From a virus, in the IMG/VR virus record IMGVR_UViG_3300035034_003563, positions 1 to 39,809 of that record: DNA of 39,809 nt, one strand, 5' to 3'. This document shows, one piece after another, positions 22,825-29,770 of this stretch (position 1 is the stretch's first letter; every line of letters starts with the position of its first letter). Below the pieces are notes generated by a model. The model searched no databases. It worked only from the letters and a program-made list of their open reading frames with translations, and was not told the origin of the DNA. The position numbers and the translations under genes are program-made.

Positions 22825-24927
22825 ATGGACGATAAGAAAAAAATAGTGCTCGGTAGTGAAGATTTTCTTGCAAAAGGAATAGATGATATTTACATCAACG
22901 TAAACCTTCAGCAAAAATTCAACCTAATCAAAAGAGAAAGGTTTGATAATAACTTTGACCTTGCTGAGCAATTTAGAAAAGAGAGAAACGCTTCCAGAAG
23001 CTTTAGGGTTTATGGTATAATAAACTCTCCTTTGATTGATTGTGATAATTTAACAATCAAGGCTTATGCTAACTCTAACATTTTGTTCGGAGCTCAGGTT
23101 CTTGGAAATCAGATAGCCACAATAACTTCTCAGCCAATAGGTTTTGGAGACAAAAATGTTTTTGGAAAACATAGAGGAAAGTATATTATTGAGCTTAATA
23201 ATTATGAATTATCAGATACTATCTACCTTGAGATTGCTGGAAATGGAGTTGATTACGCAAGAACTGTAGTTGAACAAAAACTCGTATTCAAAGATTCTGA
23301 TGGAGTTTTCGTTGAATATGGAACAGACACTATTGACCTTGGGATAAATGGTGGTTTTGAAATTATACAAAACGACTTTCCATTTTTCTATAACAAACAT
23401 TGGATTAAAAACAACTTCCAAATCGAAAAAGTTCTTAAGAGAAATATTAGATTTGGACAATCAGCTTACTATTTGGATGAAGGCGAAGAGGGTACTGTGA
23501 TAGTTCAGTTGACAGAGCCAAGTGTATTCGGAACTGAAAGTGTTACAGTTAATTTGACATCACCAACAGCGGAAGCGTATGACACAGCTGCTCCTGGATT
23601 AGATTTCACTGTGGACACATTTCCTTTTAACTTCCCTATGACTCTAAATTGGGGCGTTGGACAACAAGAGTTAGAAATAAATATTACTGCATTAAGTGAT
23701 TATATTATTGAGAAGAATGAAGAAACATTTTCTCTTTCTTTAGATAACCCTGTCAACGCAACTACAGACCAAGGGGTTGTAAACATAGAAGCAACCACGG
23801 TTTCTATAAAAGACCTTACTCCTAAAGTATCTGTTACATACAACTTCCAAAAAATTATTAACAACATAAACCCAATTACCGACCCATTAATATTCCCAGA
23901 AAACCTTGGACAATTTCCAGGTTATCAAATGAATATATTTGGAGCAAAAGAAGGTGTTGGTTCACCAACCGATGTTAACAATAACTTCAGGTTCTTTATG
24001 AATGACACTTTTGAGGTTGAGATAAAGAACGAAGGAGGCTCTACTGTGCTGCCTGTAATTCCTGGAGTTACAACGCAAGAGCAATTATTTGCAGCTGGTG
24101 ATAGCATAACTTTGTCTGTAGATTCTAAATATGTAAACCACGATTCTTTACCAAAAGAAACAGCAGTTTTTGATTTTAGAGAAAAAGATACAGGGTTTGG
24201 GTTCGGAGGTTCAAATTATTATAATGGGCCATTTTTCATAAATGGAATTAGATTTGCTAATGGACCTCTTGTTGCAGATGATTTTGTTGAGAAAATAACA
24301 CAAAAATACGCAGGAGTTAACATTGAGCCGCCATTTACAATTACACAGCAATTTAAAATTGTTACTTTAACTGCTAAGCATCCAGCGTATAACATTAATG
24401 GATTCATACCTCAAGAGACTGGAGGGTTCTTTCCAGGTAGTGGAGATTACGCACTTCAAGGTTTTAATGAAACTCCAAATTATACTGGAGGAAGAGTTTC
24501 TTCTATAACTGAGCAAATCCCTTTTGAGCTGAAGTTATATGCTAATGATAATAACGCTACAAGTTGTAAGTATAGTTTTGAGATTAAAAAGCCTGGATTT
24601 AAAACCGTATTTGTTCCAGCTACAAATATTGCTGCCACACCATCTGGCGCTGATGTGTATTTGGTTACTCCTATACAAAACGTTTCTGGACCAAGCTTGC
24701 CTCCAGGAAATGTTGCTGTATGTAACCCTATAACAAACACTCTTGATACTGATGGGTATTACTTAAATGGAATCGCTCTTCTTGCAGGTCTTGTGTTTAA
24801 TTCAGAAGAAGCCACAGCCACAAACACTCACTCTTCTGGTTATCTGCCTTCATTTAGACCAGCCCCACTTGTTGCTGATTTAATTACATGTAATAATTTG
24901 ATAGGAATATCTAAAGTTTTATCTTAA
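22825..24927 (+). CDS. Virion protein with Calx-beta-like domain
   Basis: A 700-residue protein. Residues ~210-330 fit a Calx-beta domain: FGQSAYYLDEGEEGTVIVQL, GLDFTVDTFPF, ALSDYIIEKNEETFSLSLDN and TTVSIKD. This is the 'E-G..~v.v.~...aG.Dy...~D...E..E.f...L' pattern that binds calcium in adhesion proteins. The remainder is beta-rich, with a C-terminal PALV-type end. ATG 22825 is preferred; an earlier in-frame ATG (22765) lies inside the upstream coding region. It follows the gp7-sized gene by 2 bases, so it is probably part of the outer baseplate or a fibre attachment protein. Confidence 0.72.
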   Translation: MDDKKKIVLGSEDFLAKGIDDIYINVNLQQKFNLIKRERFDNNFDLAEQFRKERNASRSFRVYGIINSPLIDCDNLTIKAYANSNILFGAQVLGNQIATITSQPIGFGDKNVFGKHRGKYIIELNNYELSDTIYLEIAGNGVDYARTVVEQKLVFKDSDGVFVEYGTDTIDLGINGGFEIIQNDFPFFYNKHWIKNNFQIEKVLKRNIRFGQSAYYLDEGEEGTVIVQLTEPSVFGTESVTVNLTSPTAEAYDTAAPGLDFTVDTFPFNFPMTLNWGVGQQELEINITALSDYIIEKNEETFSLSLDNPVNATTDQGVVNIEATTVSIKDLTPKVSVTYNFQKIINNINPITDPLIFPENLGQFPGYQMNIFGAKEGVGSPTDVNNNFRFFMNDTFEVEIKNEGGSTVLPVIPGVTTQEQLFAAGDSITLSVDSKYVNHDSLPKETAVFDFREKDTGFGFGGSNYYNGPFFINGIRFANGPLVADDFVEKITQKYAGVNIEPPFTITQQFKIVTLTAKHPAYNINGFIPQETGGFFPGSGDYALQGFNETPNYTGGRVSSITEQIPFELKLYANDNNATSCKYSFEIKKPGFKTVFVPATNIAATPSGADVYLVTPIQNVSGPSLPPGNVAVCNPITNTLDTDGYYLNGIALLAGLVFNSEEATATNTHSSGYLPSFRPAPLVADLITCNNLIGISKVLS

Positions 24928-24930
24928 GAC

Positions 24931-24938
24931 TATTTATA
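24931..24938 (+). promoter_or_regulatory. TATTTATA box only 4 bases before a start codon
   Basis: GACTATTTATAATTG ends almost at ATG 24943. If transcription starts about 6 bases after the box, the mRNA would begin at or inside the start codon, giving a leaderless message. Confidence 0.52.
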
Positions 24939-24942
24939 ATTG

Positions 24943-25455
24943 ATGGAGAATATAGATAACATACAACAATACGAAATTTACGTTGATGCCGTGGAGATAG
25001 CTCCAGGTTGTTGGAATTTCTTACACAAAGATAAGAAATATTATTTCAATCCAGAATTCGACTTTCATTTGCCTATATTTTTAACGAGAACAAATGAGGT
25101 GTTTGAATATGTTCAAATAAACAGAGAGGAAGAAATTGAGGTAATTACAAGGCAAGAGATTAATCCATTTTTTATTGAATTATCTTTCTTTGATGGTATT
25201 ACACAAAATAAAGTTAGATACGGAAGCGACTTAACAAATGATATGATTGATTTTATTCGTGACGTTAGAGCAGAGGTTTCTGAGGCGAGTAATTCAGAAG
25301 TTATATTTTGGTTTGACCAAATAGGTATTAACGAATTCCCTTGGAACAAAGGAACTCCAATAGAAACAACTCTTGATGATATTGATAAAGTGAACGTAGT
25401 TCCAAATCATATAATATCTAAGGCAGACTATTTTGACATAGATATAAATAAATAA
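24943..25455 (+). CDS. Virion-cluster protein, unknown
   Basis: A 170-residue acidic protein with no recognised family. It begins YEIYVDAVEIAPGCWNFLHK, and mixed alpha/beta composition follows. A TTG at 24940 in the same frame is not needed. It lies between the Calx-beta protein and a 213-residue protein, ending 2 bases before the latter, so it is co-translated with structural genes. A baseplate or fibre accessory role is likely by position only. Confidence 0.68.
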   Translation: MENIDNIQQYEIYVDAVEIAPGCWNFLHKDKKYYFNPEFDFHLPIFLTRTNEVFEYVQINREEEIEVITRQEINPFFIELSFFDGITQNKVRYGSDLTNDMIDFIRDVRAEVSEASNSEVIFWFDQIGINEFPWNKGTPIETTLDDIDKVNVVPNHIISKADYFDIDINK

Positions 25456-25457
25456 TA

Positions 25458-26099
25458 ATGCAAAAGCACAAAATATTAATCACACTTACTGGAGAAACAT
25501 CGACAGTTAATTCTACTTTACAAAATGTGAATGGATACCAGGTGAATAAAATTCAAGGGCTTGGAAACGGTATTGTTAACTATTCTAATGTTAGAAATTT
25601 TTTAAATAACAATGATAACTTAGTTATCATAAATGATTTTTATTCTTATTTAACTGGAGCAACAACAACTGTTGAGTTTGGAGAGATTTACAATAGCGAC
25701 CAAAAATTGTCAGATGTGTTTAATAATTACTATAATTCAAGTGTTGTGAACAATCAGTTTCCTCCTTCTGAAGTTATAGAAAACAGCCTTGTTGGCACAA
25801 CTGGTATGACTGTAATCGACACTATAGCTTTTAAGTACAACGGTGTAGCACCATCAAAAGGTCTTCAGCATATCCCTCTGAGTATTAACGGAACAGAGCG
25901 AGAGTTAAAAGTATTTTCAGCGCTTACCACATTTACATATGAACCAAGTTATTATATCCCTGTTTTTATAAGAAGAAGCTATAGCCAAACCGATAGAGCG
26001 AGGGTTTATTTTGAAAATATAACAGAAGTGATGAATGATTTCATCCCAGACAATGGAGATGATTCTACAGGAGATAATTACGGCTACGGATATTATTGA
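25458..26099 (+). CDS. Virion-cluster protein, unknown
   Basis: A 213-residue protein. The N-terminus is basic (MQKHKILITLTGETSTVNST), the middle is Asn-rich, and the C-terminus is acidic then aromatic (DDSTGDNYGYGYY). No domain is recognised. Its position in the structural cluster, 2 bases after the previous gene, suggests a tail component. It is followed by about 96 bases without a gene before the nucleotidyltransferase insertion. Confidence 0.68.
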   Translation: MQKHKILITLTGETSTVNSTLQNVNGYQVNKIQGLGNGIVNYSNVRNFLNNNDNLVIINDFYSYLTGATTTVEFGEIYNSDQKLSDVFNNYYNSSVVNNQFPPSEVIENSLVGTTGMTVIDTIAFKYNGVAPSKGLQHIPLSINGTERELKVFSALTTFTYEPSYYIPVFIRRSYSQTDRARVYFENITEVMNDFIPDNGDDSTGDNYGYGYY

Positions 26100-26195
26100 T
26101 GAGTTATAGTTTTAAAATCTAATGGAGCAGTAGGTTTTATCAAAAAAAAGCTAAAATATCAGTAGCAAATAAGACATTGTAAAATAAATATAAAA

Positions 26196-27026
26196 ATGGC
26201 AAGAACACATATTATACTACAAGGGTTCGTAGATATTAATCTCGAAACAGATGAGAACGTAAACACTAAAATTGGTTACAAAAAACAACAAGAACTAATC
26301 GTTAAAAACATTGATATAAACCCTGTTTTTTTAAATGTTTCTAAATTAAAATCTGCATCAGATAAGATTGAATTACCTGTTGATATTGAGAGTGTGTTTG
26401 AAAACATAGGCGTCAATATTGAATCAATACAATTAGCTTCTGTAAAAGGCTCAAGGCTTTATGGTGTTGATGGCGTTGGTTCTGACTGGGATTTAATAGC
26501 AATATCAACTGATATTAGTGGAAACGTTTTTAGAGAAACAAATATAGATGGAAACGATTTTGATGTTCACATTTTTTCTCAAGAAGACTTTCAAAACAAA
26601 TTAGACAACCATGAAATGCGTGAAATCGAATCTCTTAGCTATCCTGAAAATTTTATTATAATTGACAACAAGACTTTTTCAGTTGACATAGATAGTGATA
26701 AACTTATAAACAAAGTTAAATTCGAATCAGATGACCTTTGGAACATAGCCAAGAGCAAATTTAATTCAAATGGAGATTTATATAGGGCTGTGAAGGAAAT
26801 TTGGCATTCATTTAGGCTCTTAATTTTTGCAGAACAAATACTAAAAGACGGCAGCATAACGGATTTTGGTGGAGCAAATTATCTTTATGAAACAATAATA
26901 AACTCTAAACAAACTGATTTTGAATTTTTTGAATCTAATTTTTCTACTTTGAGAGAAACTTTAAAACTAAATTTGGACATATACAAAGAAGATGGAGGCC
27001 TTGAACTTATAGAGTTTTCTCTTTAA
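26196..27026 (+). CDS. Predicted nucleotidyltransferase (pol-beta superfamily, RlaP-like)
   Basis: A 276-residue protein. ASVKGSRLYGVDGVGSDWDL (Gly85-Ser86, Asp97, Asp99) is the GS...DxD nucleotidyltransferase motif in the form seen in PF10127-type proteins ('GSR.yG....~SD.Dl.gi'). A third acidic residue, Asp123, lies in DFDVHIFS. Residues ~185-270 form a helical C-terminal domain (WNIAKSKFNSNGDLYRAVKE). The family transfers a nucleotide to RNA or a small molecule, or joins RNA-repair pathways; the substrate cannot be read here. It is an enzyme in the middle of structural genes, next to an ART and a homing endonuclease, so it may be recent cargo. The start is the only ATG giving the whole domain. 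Confidence 0.78.
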   Translation: MARTHIILQGFVDINLETDENVNTKIGYKKQQELIVKNIDINPVFLNVSKLKSASDKIELPVDIESVFENIGVNIESIQLASVKGSRLYGVDGVGSDWDLIAISTDISGNVFRETNIDGNDFDVHIFSQEDFQNKLDNHEMREIESLSYPENFIIIDNKTFSVDIDSDKLINKVKFESDDLWNIAKSKFNSNGDLYRAVKEIWHSFRLLIFAEQILKDGSITDFGGANYLYETIINSKQTDFEFFESNFSTLRETLKLNLDIYKEDGGLELIEFSL

Positions 27027-27047
27027 GGTTTTATTTTTTTTATGAAT

Positions 27048-27055
27048 TATTTATA
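27048..27055 (+). promoter_or_regulatory. TATTTATA box of the displaced gene start
   Basis: ATTATTTATATTAAACAA lies 15 bases before ATG 27071, the same spacing as the box before the intact copy at 28687. It now precedes only a 20-codon relic. Confidence 0.58.
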
Positions 27056-27070
27056 TTAAACAAAAAGACT

Positions 27071-27133
27071 ATGGCAGTAGGAACTTACGGAACAGTTAAA
27101 TTAGCAGATAAAGTGTTTTTATTAAGAAGTTAG
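27071..27133 (+). pseudogene. Relic 5' end of the gene now starting at 28687
   Basis: The ATG begins MAVGTYGTVKLAD, then KVFLLRS and stop. The intact gene at 28687 begins MAVGTYGTVKLSD. Twelve of 13 residues agree, yet most codons differ at the third base. A further piece reading KLADVDF and stop is at 27708-27731, matching KLSDADF of the intact gene. Together they look like the original gene start, stranded upstream of the endonuclease and split by the ART gene. Confidence 0.8.
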
Positions 27134-27673
27134 ATTCTTGTTCTCGAAGTTCAACTCCTTGCCGTTAAACTTTATTGAAACCACGTCAAGTGGAGCGCCT
27201 TTTAATAGCCTTAATTCACTTTCTGATGAGACAATTCCATGAGCAACCGTAGCATCAACATCAATATGACTTAAATACCCAGGAGCTTTAGCTATAATAA
27301 ACAATTTATTTTTCCCTTTAAACTTAGAAAATTCATCATCATAAACATCTGGAGCTTGCATGAAATCTTTGCTAACAACTTTATCGAAAGACCAGAATTT
27401 ACCTAACCTTATAGAATCACTTTTCATAAATTGATTAAGCCATTCATCATTAACTGACATCCCACGATAAATTAATTCTTTATGTTCCAGATTAAACCTT
27501 AGAGAATTGGCCCCCTCTTTATATAGCTGTGCTAAATCTTGTTCTCTATAATCAGAAATATCTAATACAAAATCGCCCCAGTTCTTAATAAACTGACTTA
27601 AGCCACCACCTTGACGTTCTTCGTTTAATATGATGCGGATTTCTTCTCTAATTATAAGCCTGATAGTGTCCAT
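27122..27673 (-). CDS. Mono-ADP-ribosyltransferase
   Basis: A 183-residue protein with the R-S-E signature of arginine-type ADP-ribosyltransferases. Arg70 lies in ELIYRGMSV, Ser95 in GKFWSFDKV (the S-T/F-S strand), and Glu151-x-Glu153 in VSSESELRLLKGAPLDVVSI. The usual 'L..G..~~V~s~' strand follows. It would attach ADP-ribose from NAD to host proteins, as T4 Alt/ModA do to RNA polymerase, or act against defence proteins; the target is unknown. ATG 27673 is chosen because MDTIRLIIREEI matches the N-terminus of the ART-like gene at 19266 and a TATTTATT box lies 3 bases upstream; an alternative start at 27703 would extend through that box. It is inserted in antisense within the relic start of the 28687 gene, between 12-bp repeats. 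Confidence 0.76.
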   Translation of the reverse strand: MDTIRLIIREEIRIILNEERQGGGLSQFIKNWGDFVLDISDYREQDLAQLYKEGANSLRFNLEHKELIYRGMSVNDEWLNQFMKSDSIRLGKFWSFDKVVSKDFMQAPDVYDDEFSKFKGKNKLFIIAKAPGYLSHIDVDATVAHGIVSSESELRLLKGAPLDVVSIKFNGKELNFENKNLTS

Positions 27674-27676
27674 ATT

Positions 27677-27684
27677 AATAAATA
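27677..27684 (-). promoter_or_regulatory. TATTTATT box, minus strand, 3 bases before the ART start
   Basis: CCATATTTATTAAT on the minus strand ends 3 bases before ATG 27673. It matches the late box in 7 of 8 positions. Confidence 0.45.
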
Positions 27685-27741
27685 TGGAAATATTTTTAAT
27701 CAATATAAAATTAGCTGATGTTGATTTTTAAAAATCTTATG

Positions 27742-27749
27742 TATTTATA
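27742..27749 (+). promoter_or_regulatory. TATTTATA box before the second homing endonuclease
   Basis: TGTATTTATAATAAAAGG lies 11 bases before ATG 27761. Confidence 0.58.
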
Positions 27750-27760
27750 ATAAAAGGCTT

Positions 27761-28696
27761 ATGCCAAGAAAACTAACAACAGAAGAATTTATTAAAAAAG
27801 CAAAAATCATCCATGGATATAAGTATGATTACTCTTTGGTGAATTACAAAAATAACTCAACGAAGATTAAAATTGTATGTGTAGACCATGGTGTATTTGA
27901 ACAAAGTCCAAATGGACATGTATCAGCTAAAAATGGCTGCTCAATTTGCGCTGGAAATAAAAACGGAAATACTAAAGAGTTTGTTAAAAAAGCAAAGGAC
28001 GTTCATGGAGATAGATACAACTACTCAAAGGTGAAATATATTGGAAATAAAATTAAAGTTGTTATTAGTTGTATTAAGCATGGTGATTTTGCGCAGAAAC
28101 CAAATCAACACCTTAATGGAAATGGTTGTCCAAAATGCGCTGGAGTCGGCAGGACTACAGAAGACTTCATTGATGATGCATCAGAAAAGCATGATAATAA
28201 ATATGATTATTCGAAAACTGCCTATGAAAGATATGACAAGCCCATCAATATAATGTGTCCAATACACGGGGAGTTTGAGCAAAAACCATATATACATCTG
28301 ATGGGTTCTGGTTGTCAAAAGTGTTCTGAATCCAAAGGAGAGAGAAAAGTGGCTTTATTTTTAAAGAAAAATAATGTAGATTTTGAGAAGCAAAAGATTT
28401 TTGATGATTGCAGGAACGCTAAGACAAATAGACACCTTAAATTTGATTTCTATTTACAATATTATAATATATGTATAGAATACGATGGAGAATATCACTA
28501 TGAGCCTTGGAGGTTATATTTTGATAAATCTATAGCAAAAATAAAGTTTAAGGAAATGAAACAGAGAGATATATTAAAAACAGAGTATTGTAAAAAAAGT
28601 GGTATTAACCTTTTGAGAATACCTTATTTTGATTTAAAAAATGTTAATAAAATTATTTCCGATTATTTATATAAAAAAGAAAAACTATGGCTGTAG
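27761..28696 (+). CDS. Homing endonuclease: three zinc-ribbon repeats plus Vsr/PD-(D/E)XK-like domain
   Basis: A 311-residue relative of the endonuclease at 3872. Three repeats of about 60 residues (HGYKYDYSLVNY, HGDRYNYSKVKY, HDNKYDYSKTAY) each carry a C-x2-H...H-x5-6-C-x2-C ribbon (for example ISCIKHGDF...GNGCPKC). The nuclease part SESKGERKVALFL, DDCRNAK and FDFYLQYYNICIEYDGEYHY preserves the acidic and His positions of the Vsr-like fold. Its last codons overlap the ATG of the next gene by 10 bases. The same terminal region holds a TATTTATA box 15 bases before that ATG. The element therefore supplies a new promoter and new start for the gene it displaced. It is oriented with its host gene, unlike the first copy. 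Confidence 0.83.
   Translation: MPRKLTTEEFIKKAKIIHGYKYDYSLVNYKNNSTKIKIVCVDHGVFEQSPNGHVSAKNGCSICAGNKNGNTKEFVKKAKDVHGDRYNYSKVKYIGNKIKVVISCIKHGDFAQKPNQHLNGNGCPKCAGVGRTTEDFIDDASEKHDNKYDYSKTAYERYDKPINIMCPIHGEFEQKPYIHLMGSGCQKCSESKGERKVALFLKKNNVDFEKQKIFDDCRNAKTNRHLKFDFYLQYYNICIEYDGEYHYEPWRLYFDKSIAKIKFKEMKQRDILKTEYCKKSGINLLRIPYFDLKNVNKIISDYLYKKEKLWL
28664..28671 (+). promoter_or_regulatory. TATTTATA box inside the endonuclease 3' coding region
   Basis: ATTATTTATATAAAAAAG lies 15 bases before ATG 28687 and encodes DYLYKK of the endonuclease. It mirrors the box at 27048 in sequence and spacing. Confidence 0.58.
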
Positions 28697-29562
28697 GAAC
28701 TTATGGTACTGTGAAGCTCAGTGACGCAGATTTTAACGATGTTGATGTGTTATATTCTTATTCTCCAAATAGAGAATCGCTTGGTGACACAAGTTTCCAA
28801 CCAATATACAATAGTGTTACTAATAATGAATTTAGAAAAATGCTTGGTGGAGATGGTGGATATAAATTAAGACTTCCAGCCAGCATATTCAACCAACTTG
28901 GGTTTTACTTGCTTTTAATTAGGCCAAAAATATTTCAAACAGAAATAGTTGACTGTTCATTCGTCATAACAAATAACGACCAGGAGATACAAATTTCTAA
29001 AAAAGGTATAATCATACCAAAGCTACAGTTTCAAAGCACTGGAAGTCTTGTGGGATACCAAATGGAGTATTTTGATGATAATGGTGTTAAGATTAAAAAC
29101 TTTCATAGAATAATTACAAGCTCTGACCTTGTAAGTGTTAACCCAAACAATAACACAACAAACGCAAGTTCTACTACTTATGTAATTGACCCTAATGGAA
29201 ATCAATTATTTCTTACACTTACTCCAGATGAAGCAAGTCTAATAACCAACACTGTTAGTTCTGACCTTGGTAAATCAGGTCAGCAAATACTTATATCAAA
29301 CACTTTCTTTGACCCTGTTATGGTTGAAGTTGAAATGGTAGACCAGTCAATCAAAACATTAAGCTACGTTCTTTACGGAGACTCAACAAGAGACCTTGAG
29401 ACTGGAGTTTACTCAATATTTGATGACAATGGAAATCTTTATAGACAATACAATCTTGTTACAAGGAAGAAACAGTTTTCTGATGGTAACATTGATGTTA
29501 AAGAAGAGAGAAGCAATATTAATAGAGCGCAAACGTTCTTCAATCTTTCTCAAGGTCTTTAA
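28687..29562 (+). CDS. Virion protein, unknown; 5' end apparently rebuilt by the adjacent endonuclease
   Basis: A 291-residue protein with no recognised family. It is beta-rich with Asn/Gly turns and a central segment FYLLLIRPKIFQTEIVDCSF. It ends RAQTFFNLSQGL. It is probably a tail or baseplate component by context and composition. Its first codons duplicate, with changed codon use, those of the relic at 27071, so the current start was probably delivered with the endonuclease at 27761. It converges with the minus-strand fibre module, overlapping the last gene of that module by 4 bases. Confidence 0.74.
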   Translation: MAVGTYGTVKLSDADFNDVDVLYSYSPNRESLGDTSFQPIYNSVTNNEFRKMLGGDGGYKLRLPASIFNQLGFYLLLIRPKIFQTEIVDCSFVITNNDQEIQISKKGIIIPKLQFQSTGSLVGYQMEYFDDNGVKIKNFHRIITSSDLVSVNPNNNTTNASSTTYVIDPNGNQLFLTLTPDEASLITNTVSSDLGKSGQQILISNTFFDPVMVEVEMVDQSIKTLSYVLYGDSTRDLETGVYSIFDDNGNLYRQYNLVTRKKQFSDGNIDVKEERSNINRAQTFFNLSQGL

Positions 29563-29768
29563 GGGTTATAGTCTAAATCTAAGGAATAGATTTGAGCTTG
29601 ACACTCTTCTAAGGTTGATGCCAGGAAAATATCATACATGGTCACAGTGGTTCCAGACGATTCAAACAAGTCTATAACCCTGTTTCCATCGTGAATTAGT
29701 CTCCATGACATTTCGCTATCCGTTCTGTTTATTACAGTTCCGTTTATATTTTCTTGAGTAACTTCCAT
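29559..29768 (-). CDS. Small protein at the end of the tail-fibre module
   Basis: A 69-residue protein starting at ATG 29768, two bases after the stop of the leucine-rich-repeat gene. The sequence (MEVTQENINGTVINRTDSEM, then ASTLEECQAQIYSLDLDYNP) shows no known family. Its position right after a fibre tip gene recalls fibre assembly chaperones, but that is only context. A longer reading from 29792 would overlap the upstream gene and is less likely. Confidence 0.6.
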   Translation of the reverse strand: MEVTQENINGTVINRTDSEMSWRLIHDGNRVIDLFESSGTTVTMYDIFLASTLEECQAQIYSLDLDYNP

Positions 29769-29770
29769 AA

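Larger units (their letters stand above)
27098..27719. repeat. 12-bp direct repeats flanking the ADP-ribosyltransferase gene
   Basis: AAATTAGCAGAT (27098-27109) and AAATTAGCTGAT (27708-27719) match in 11 of 12 bases and both encode KLAD of the relic gene start. The ART gene lies between them. They may be a target-site duplication or the ends of a replacement copy. Confidence 0.6.

Noticed and set aside
26099-26195. Possible extra relic of a MAVG-type gene start (ATGG..CAGTAGG near 26120)
   Set aside because: Only about ten bases match after allowing a 2-base insertion, and no TATTTATA box precedes it; too weak. Otherwise I see nothing in these ~96 bases beyond AT-rich sequence before the nucleotidyltransferase start.
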